The notes under the pieces were generated by a model. It did not search any database. It was given only the letters and a program-made list of their open reading frames with translations, and was not told the origin of the DNA. 64,000 nt of DNA from Alopecurus myosuroides (Eukaryota; Streptophyta; Magnoliopsida; Poales; Poaceae): contig CM054060.1 of the NCBI GenBank assembly GCA_028641055.1, forward strand, positions 238,728,833 to 238,792,832, read 5' to 3'. The position numbers and the translations under genes were made by a program. Below, piece after piece: positions 57,279-64,000 of the stretch. How positions within the stretch are numbered: the first letter of the stretch is position 1; each line of letters begins with the position of its first letter.

Positions 57279-57756
57279 TGATGGAGGGATAATAACCCGG
57301 TAGGCCAACTCCAAGGTGTAACCCGGCCCAAGGGACATGGCGCAGGATCCGGCTAAGGATAATGAAACTTCTGGAAGGCCCAAAGTTTGTAGGCCTCGTA
57401 ACCCGGATTGTGGGTTGCGGTAAGGAAAGCTAGGGTTTGTAAGCGGTGTCCGGGTAGGATTCCGGGTGCGCCTTGGAGGGCAAGCCAGGGGGTACGGGTG
57501 CTTTATAAACCGACCCTCAGGTCTAGCTGAGATAGAGATCTAAGAACCCTAGCAATATCGCGTGATATCGAGCATCCAGTGTAAACCCTAATCGAGTTAT
57601 CATATCGAGAATAGAGACCCGGCGACTTCGATTGCCGGCTATCAGATCGAATTGCACCATGCCTTCCCTTGAGCTAAACCCTCTCCCAAACGCCGGTGTC
57701 GACTTGCCCCTAGATCAGTTACCCCTGGTAACATCTGCGGTGATTATCCCACGACA
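57279..57756 (+). repeat. 5' LTR of element G2 (478 bp)
   Basis: TGATGGAGGGATAATAACCC to CCCACGACA, followed by G and TTGGCGCCCACCGTGGGG (putative primer site). A TATA-like TTTATAAAC lies at 57502-57510. It differs from the G1 LTR at many positions (roughly 85% identical by eye), so the two are separate family members, not the two ends of one young element. Confidence 0.8.
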
Positions 57757-60700
57757 GTTGGCGCCCACCGTGGGGCCTGCGTCCAAAGGTGTTTACATCA
57801 CGGGAGAAGCTCGGAAGGGCATGGAGAATCTTGTCATCGGCGAAATCTACATCGACCACGAAGGAGAAAAGGTGGTGGACGATTCCGGCTGGGGGCCGGA
57901 GTCAGATCACCTCGAAACCAGATCCGTCGTGACAATCGGCCGGATCAGCGTCTTCATCGGTATGGTATGTGCTTCCAATTCGGTCCCTGACAACGTTGGA
58001 TCTGATTCTATGCCAGGAAAAGCCACGTCTATCCGATCAGATGATGAAGAATCGACTGGAACGACATATCCGGCAGAAGAACCCATCGCGGAGTGGGAAC
58101 AGCCGGAGGAGCCGGCATGGACCCCACGCGACCGGGCCCAAGGAGAAGATGATACCGGGTCTATCCTGGATCTACTGGAAAACCGGTATGAGGAGAACGG
58201 TGAGGAGGAACAGCCTGAATTTGCACCGGATATCGTACGCCGAGTTGCAGTCTATGCGGCCCCCGCGGCCAACCAAGGAAACACAACCGCGGCATCAGTC
58301 GGGGCGGCTCAGGCAGTGGCCCAGCAACAGGGCGCGGTTAACGAAGACCCGGTCTTGACCCGGGTTGATGGAGAGTCGGCATCAGTCACCAGTCGCGCAG
58401 CAGATGAGGAGCAACACGCCAACATGTTCGGGTTTCAAGCAAACCGGACACCAGGGGCGGGTCCCTCGAATCCACGTCACCCGGCCCTGTTCGATAATAA
58501 TTTGATTTTGGATCCTACAGTCCTCGCCACAGTTATCACCCCAGAAAACGCGGCAGAGCGTGTCAGAGATCTGGATGTGGCTCGTCGTGCATTGGAACAG
58601 CAAAGAAGGCAAGTGGAAGCAGATAGACAGGGGATGGCCACACGACGGCGCGAGCTAGATGCGTTGGAAACCCGGCTTCGAGAGGAAACGTCCAGGATAC
58701 ATCAAAGGCATCACACCAGGTTACCAGCAACGGGCGGAGTCATTAATCCAGCTAATTTATTCGTTACACCTCAGGATCAGCCGATACCAGTGGTGAACCA
58801 AGGAACCGCACCCCAACAGATGATAGCAGCGACACATCCGGCGAATGAACGGACCGGGTTACCCCAACCCCCACCACAAACTAGGGTCACAACCGGCAAC
58901 GATCTACTGCCGCCGCCACCATCACGATTCCGCACACCAGCCGGCCACTACAACAATCCTATGGACAACGTATATGCAGCGACACTCGCATTGAATCAAA
59001 TCCCTGTGGGAGAGTCGCCCCATGCAGAGAAGACTCGGCAAGCCATCGAGCTGTTGCACACTGCGGTGGCACAGCAAGCCAATTACCCGGATCACAGAAG
59101 CGGTATGCACGGGACGCCATACGTCAGTCAGCAGCAAGGGAATATCCAAACAAGTTCAGCGCGGCGGAGGGAAGAGCAGCAGCAAATGCCGCCTCTCCCC
59201 GCGCTCAGGCAGCATCAGCAGCACAGGCCGTCGTGGACAGTTCTAGGGCTCGGAGGGCCGCGGCCGGGTCTGCAGCGCACGGACCTCCCGCGGCACCGCG
59301 CCCAGCCGCGCCCCCCGCGGCATCGCACGTTTCTAGAGCAAGGCCAGCCTCAACCGTTCTTGCGGGACCCAAGTGTCTCTCGGACAATATTAGAGCTGAA
59401 CCTTACCCGGAAAAATTCAAAGAGCCAGGGAAAGTAGTGAATTATGAGCCAACCATGGATCCCGAAACATGGCTAAGCAGTTACGAGATGGCAATGTCAA
59501 TTCGCAACGTGTCCGAGAACCTCCAAGCCAAGTTCATATATCTGATGATGTCGGAAGGAGCAGCAAAATTGTGGTTCACCAATCTACCAGAGGGATCGAT
59601 CAAGTCTTGGGAGGAATTGAAGACCGCGTTTGTCAAACACTTTCACGGGACCTGCATGAAATTATTCACTATTGATGATCTAGAGCGATGCGTTCAGAAG
59701 AAGGGAGAATCGGCGCGCAGTTGGGTGCGCCGGGTTATGGAGATACTTCACTCATCCACGGATATCCAGCCCAAGGATGCACTACAGGCCATGGCAAAAA
59801 CATGCAAGTATATACCTTTAGTGCAAAAGTTAACTCGCATGAAGTCCAGCCGAAATGCCTCGGAAGTCACAATGGGAGAATTGATGGATGCGTGCAACAA
59901 ACACGCTGCTACAGATACTACAGAAGAAGAAGCTGATGACAAGAAGGCAAAAGCAAACACAAGCGGTAATGGAAGAACCGGCAACAGATCAGCATCAGGT
60001 AACAATGGAAATAGCCAGAACAAGCGCCCTTTCGAAGGAGGCTCCGAGTTTGTCGCCAACACAGAAGCCGGGTCTTCGAGGCCAAGAGCAGAAGGAAATT
60101 TCAACGGAGGTAACCACAATGGAGGAAATTATCAAGGTCCACCAAGGCCGGGTAACAATTGGGACATATTCAGGATGGCATGTCCGAAGCACAGCAGGAA
60201 TGGCAGGCCGGCTAACCACTCCCTAGAACAGTGCGCCGATTTACAAAGATGGAAAAATGAGGAAGTGCACAGAGCTATGCGAGGTGCAGGACGGGGAGGA
60301 GGACCGGGTCCAGGGGCAAACCCGGGCAACGGCCCACCCCCGGCCGGTAACCCGGCGGCTGGAAATCAAAGTAATAACCAAGGGGGGGCAGGAGGTTTCC
60401 AGGCTAACCCCAAACAATTGGGTCAATATCATGTGCATACCACCGGAGGCTCTAACAAGGACAAAAAGATACTGAAGCAAGCGGTCAACTCAGTTTCGTT
60501 AGCCGTCCCGAGATACTTGAGATGGTCAGAACAGGAGGTAACATGGAGCAGAAGGGATCACCCGGAAAGAGTGGAACACCCAGGAGTCTTGGCACTAGTA
60601 GTTGCACCGCAAGTCAACGGGTACGAACTGAAAAAGGTTTTAATGGATGGTGGAAGCAGCATCAATATACTGTATTGGGAAACCTTCCTACGCATGGGTC

Positions 60701-61356
60701 TCAAGGAATCTCAACTGCAAAAAAGCTCAACAGTTTTTCATGGGATAGTGCCGGGTCATTCAGCATGCCCCGAGGGAAAAATCGCATTGGAGGTAGCTTT
60801 TGGAGAGTCAAAGGATAACTATCGAATTGAGTGGCTCACCTTTGAGGTTGTGAAATTGCGCAGCCCCTATCACGCGCTATTTGGAAGGCAGGCTTATGCC
60901 AAATTCATGGCTAGGCCGTGTTACGTATATCTACAGCTAAAAATCCCGGGTCCCAAGAAGACCATTACCATACATGGAAATCGAGACATAGCAGCTGAAT
61001 GCGACGAAGGAGATGCAGCAATGGCCGAGCAGGCCTGTAGAAAAGAAGAACTCAAGCATAACCGGTCTCAAGCAGACCCGGAGGATAGAGCCACATCAAA
61101 AAGGCCGAGTACTGAAGGTGAAAGAACAAAATCCAAGGTAGCGCAAGATGCTAAAATGGTGGCCTTAATCGAGGATGATTCCCCCAAGCGACCCGCTGTA
61201 AGGGAAGAAGCTACATGGCCTCTTACAACCAGCCGAGTCATGGGAACACCCCACCCGGGTTGGCTAGCAAACCCGGTACTCATCAGGAAAAGGTCCAACA
61301 TATGGAGAATGTGCATTGGTCAAGCCGGACCGGGACCAGTGCTTATGAAGAACTAA
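57659..61356 (+). pseudogene. Gag-protease of element G2 with a reverse transcriptase stub
   Basis: ATG 57659 lies in the LTR and the frame reads through LTR end and primer site (PRQLAPTVGP), as in G1. It stays open to about 59196, where a one-base loss in a C/T run shifts it; the frame from 59233 then runs to 61356. Gag domain (DPETWLSSYEMAM, AAKLWFTNLPEGSI, FVKHFHGTC), finger-like CPKHSRNGRPANHSLEQC, and protease MDGGSSINI with YHALFGRQAYAKF. After about 61170 the sequence jumps to HPGWLANPVLIRKRSNIWRMC, the start of reverse transcriptase, and ends. A single frameshift apart, Gag-Pro is nearly intact; catalytic pol is absent. Confidence 0.83.
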
Positions 61357-62412
61357 ACAATGTAACGGGCAGCAGGTTTCAGACGCGCTCTTTTCCTACC
61401 CAGGGTACCTAAGGGGACTGGAAGGTTTTTAATGAGGCGGCCTGCTGATCCAAAATTTCTAGTATCAATAAAGAGATGGTTATCAAGTCCTATATCATTA
61501 CATCCTGATTACAAGTAAGTAGTATCCACGCGACATCAGTAATTTAGTATCATTAAAGGCATCAAGTGCATGTAGGTCTTGGGGGTTGGTTGCTCAAGTG
61601 ACCAACCACTAACCCGAATGACCCGGCCTTGATGCCTATAAGTTATAAGGGCCGATTATTCGCAAACGAGTACGGCTGCAATCTTATAGCTGGGCAAAGG
61701 AGCCAAATTTTCTTGACTCTTCTTACTTAAGCTCGATGTGACTCGCACTAAAGTGGCATGATTCGTTCGCTTACGATTACAATCAGCCATGAAGCCCAAT
61801 GGGACTTGCCTGACACTGTTCTCGTATGGATGTAACAACATGGTATCCACGCGAAAGCCGGCTTACAGTACAAGATAGTCAAAAGGGTCATCTAAACCAC
61901 AAGTTTATGCAGAGTACAAGGCTGATAGCCGGAAACTCAATGACTATCAAGCATAACTTCAGTACTTACACGGGGTGGCCTTAGGGTTTTGACTTGGTAA
62001 AAAGTAATTTGTCCTCTGAGAAAGGCCACGCCCCCATGGCTCGTACTTTGGGTCATGGGGACTGGGGACTTCGAAACAGAAACAAACTACTTGGATACCA
62101 AGGTTCGAACGGCCCTACCATCCGAGTCTTAGGGACTTCAAGAAAATTTCACTTATCAAAGCCCCTGGTCTTGGAAAAACCGAGTCTTACAAAGGGAGCT
62201 AAAAAGAAAGCTGGGTATCAAGAACAAGTTCAAAAGAACAGACAAAATAGCAGATTATCAAAAGGCAGGGAAAGCCGCGAAAATATGTCACCAGATAGAA
62301 GTACATTACAAGTTATGGCATTGGTATCAGAAGTGCACAGGCGCACCATTGGCAGGATAAATAGTTCAAATGAAAAGGCCTCACGTGACTAAGGTATCAT
62401 GACATCATTACC
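61357..62412 (+). other. Non-coding spacer of element G2
   Basis: About 1.05 kb without convincing coding on either strand. It starts with what looks like the decayed end of pol (the GACTGGAAGG stretch near 61417) and then carries unique sequence up to the antisense gene. A 132-codon + strand frame (61994-62392) has no recognisable motif and I do not call it. Confidence 0.5.
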
Positions 62413-63907
62413 CTACTCGGCCTCCTGAGCGCGATCTTCCGGGTCTTGCTCCTGGGCCTGCTGCTTAGCTTTCCTGGCAGAGCCACCCGGACTCACCGCG
62501 CCAGGGCGGATAGGTGGAAGGACGGACGGTGTAGAGGCGGATGGCCCTGATTTTAACTCGGCCTCCCTCTTCGCAGTTGCCTCCTTCTTTTTGGCCGAGT
62601 GATCAGCCCACTTCTCCAAGATATCAAAAGGAGGGGGCGCATCCTCCGTAATAACTTTGCCATCAGCGTCATATGCACTCATAATCGTATTTAGATCCAA
62701 GCTATCGGCCAAGGCGGTAGCTGAGGGGCGCACTGCGGCTTGTATGGTTTTGAAATCCTTGGGCGTAAATTTGGAACCATCAGCCTTGAATTCGGTAAAC
62801 CCGGATGTTACCTTTGCCGGGTCAAGCTTTGGAAAGAAAGCCTTGGCCAGAGTAAAAGCCCGGATCATTCCAATTCGGCATGATGAACGCTTCCAGATCT
62901 CAATCCACCCAGGCACAGTAGAACAGGCTTGAACGAGATTCTCTTCACCCGGATATACTTCCGTAGGCCACTTCACAGCATCCAATATGAATTTTGTGCC
63001 GGCAAAGAAAGTCCGGAGTACAGTCTTGAGGGTTTTAGCCTTGGTAATGGCATTTTCCTCTGGAGCCGCAAGGTTGGCACCTGCAGTCGTAACAAAAGAA
63101 AGAGCGTATCAGTAATCCCGAGTCTGTTATAATAAATTAAAAGACATGAAGCCAATCAGCAGCAGAAAACTTACTGAGCAAGATCTGATAAGTATCGGAA
63201 ACCTGGTCCGATAGTTTCTTCAGTTCGGTCTGAGCGGCGTTGCACTTCTTCTTGTATTTGGACACATCCTTCTTCAAGGTTTTCATGTCATCCTCAAGGA
63301 TTTCCCTTCGTTTCATCTCGGCAAGAAGAAGTTGCTCGGTCCTCAGTAAAGTTTCATCAGACCGGGTTATCTGTGCCTGTAATTAGCAAGGAATGCAAGT
63401 ATTAGTTGGATTGTATGGAAAGCCGAATGTGGTGTGAAGTACCAAGCATCACTTTTGCAAGTCATACTTGGAACTTGGGGACTAGGTATGCAATATGAGA
63501 TACAAGGTGTCCTTACCTGATGCTCTGCAGCCATGCGCTCCAAGATCTGGCTCTCCGAAGCCTTCATAGTAAGGAGAGTGTGCATCAACTGATCAAAAGT
63601 ATCTTTACTCGTATCAAAAGACCCGGGGCCTTGGAAATTCCGGGAAGGAGCTTTCTTCTTAGCAGGAGGCGGAACCCGGGTCATCCGCGTGTCGGAATCC
63701 GACGCTTCTTCTTCTTCACCCAAGATGGTGGTTTTGTTCTTCTTTCTTGCATGGGAAGCAATTGGATACTCGGCTCCCTGCGGGTCCGGGTTTGGCGGCG
63801 ACGCTTGTTTTTCACCGCTGGACGCGGCTGTAGTCTTATCAGCCGGGCTCCCCTTACCCGGGCCCTCGGTCTCCGTTTCCTCTTGATCGCTGACAACGAC
63901 CGTGGCC
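62413..63907 (-). CDS. Spliced antisense gene of element G2, 3' exons
   Basis: Three exons on the minus strand: 63907-63517, 63376-63175 and 63080-62413 (stop). Each border has GT/AG (ATCAG/GTAAGG, ATTACAG/GCACAG, CTCA/GTAAGT, CTGCAG/GTGCC) and the reading phase is kept across both introns. The exons encode a Ser/Glu-rich, low-complexity part (GEEEEASDSDTRMTR), a strong coiled coil (LLLAEMKRREILEDDMKTL, KYKKKCNAAQTELKKL), then a compact part (TVPGWIEIWKRSSCRIGMIRAF) and a Lys/Ala-rich tail (EKWADHSAKKKEATAKREAELK). An acceptor at 63908 implies at least one more upstream exon beyond the window; 63908-64000 is intron. Layout and coiled coil match the antisense gene of element H. The family's function is unknown. 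Confidence 0.7.
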
Positions 63908-64000
63908 CTATAAGGTGTTGTCAGTCAATAGTTAAATACACAGTCAAGAAAGGGTGATGAAATATGGCGGAACATCAGGAAAGGGATCTTACCCGGTATT

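Larger units (their letters stand above)
57279..64000 (+). mobile_element. Element G2: Tat-type Gypsy with deleted pol and an antisense gene
   Basis: LTR 57279-57756, gag-protease and a reverse transcriptase stub (57659-61356), non-coding spacer, antisense spliced gene (62413 to beyond 63907). Same family as G1. The right end is outside the window. Loss of most of pol makes it dependent on a relative for mobility. Confidence 0.8.

Noticed and set aside
41116..57756. G1 and G2 LTRs as the two LTRs of one element
   Set aside because: They differ at many positions, coding after 57756 is gag again rather than flank, and G1 pol stops in mid-domain.
61994..62392. A coding region of 132 codons on the + strand
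   Set aside because: No recognisable motif, no relative in G1, and it ends next to the antisense gene; treated as chance.

Overview
The window is a block of nested plant LTR retrotransposons. I found no host gene, rRNA, tRNA gene, CRISPR array or bacterial feature. The families point to a Triticeae grass (wheat, Aegilops, barley or rye group): a BARE/WIS/Angela-type Copia LTR beginning TGTTGGGAATATGCCC, Athila-type Gypsy LTRs of the Sabrina kind with a tRNA-Asp primer site, centromeric-type chromoviruses like Cereba/Quinta, a SIRE/Maximus-type Copia and several Tat-type Gypsy elements. Lineages were assigned by reading protein motifs and LTR ends; family names are inference.

Left part (1-31495). 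Three CRM-type (centromeric) chromoviruses dominate. Element B (pol at 1072-2235 and 10280-10810, 3' LTR from 10811) is cut by a Tat-type element A on the minus strand (1-1071) and by a complete CRM element C (2236-10279, target duplication ATTGG). Athila-type LTR pieces in both orientations follow (11903-15488), then a BARE/Angela-type Copia remnant. A composite Athila-Copia segment of about 2.6 kb occurs twice in direct orientation (14269-16893 and 18201-20828). Element D (23483-31495) is a third CRM-type element; a solo Athila-type LTR (28021-29412) sits in its pol and it is cut off by a SIRE-type LTR fragment.

Middle part (32064-37463) is 5.4 kb without credible coding. It starts TGTCACACCCC and holds a GC-rich promoter-like island with a possible splice donor; a large non-coding LTR or LARD is the best guess.

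Right part (37464-64000) is a stack of insertions. Tat-type element H lies on the minus strand and carries, antisense to itself, a spliced gene with its own promoter (38210-41115). Tat-type element G1 (+) is inserted in that gene. A young SIRE/Maximus-type Copia (44976-57066, target duplication AAGAG, LTRs differing by about four substitutions in 1495 bp) is inserted in G1. A second member of the same family, G2 (from 57279), is inserted in G1's pol; G2 has lost most of pol but keeps gag-protease and a spliced antisense gene.

Most noteworthy: (1) the Tat-type elements A, G1 and G2 start the gag reading frame inside the LTR and read through the primer-binding site with the same peptide, RQLAP(S/T)VG, and the LTR of H keeps a compatible open frame; (2) the young Copia carries a third, spliced ORF behind an internal promoter built from the same GGAAATTTCC palindrome modules and TATA box as its own LTR; (3) the antisense gene of H has a promoter with a TGACGTAAGGGA (as-1-like) site and a TATA box.
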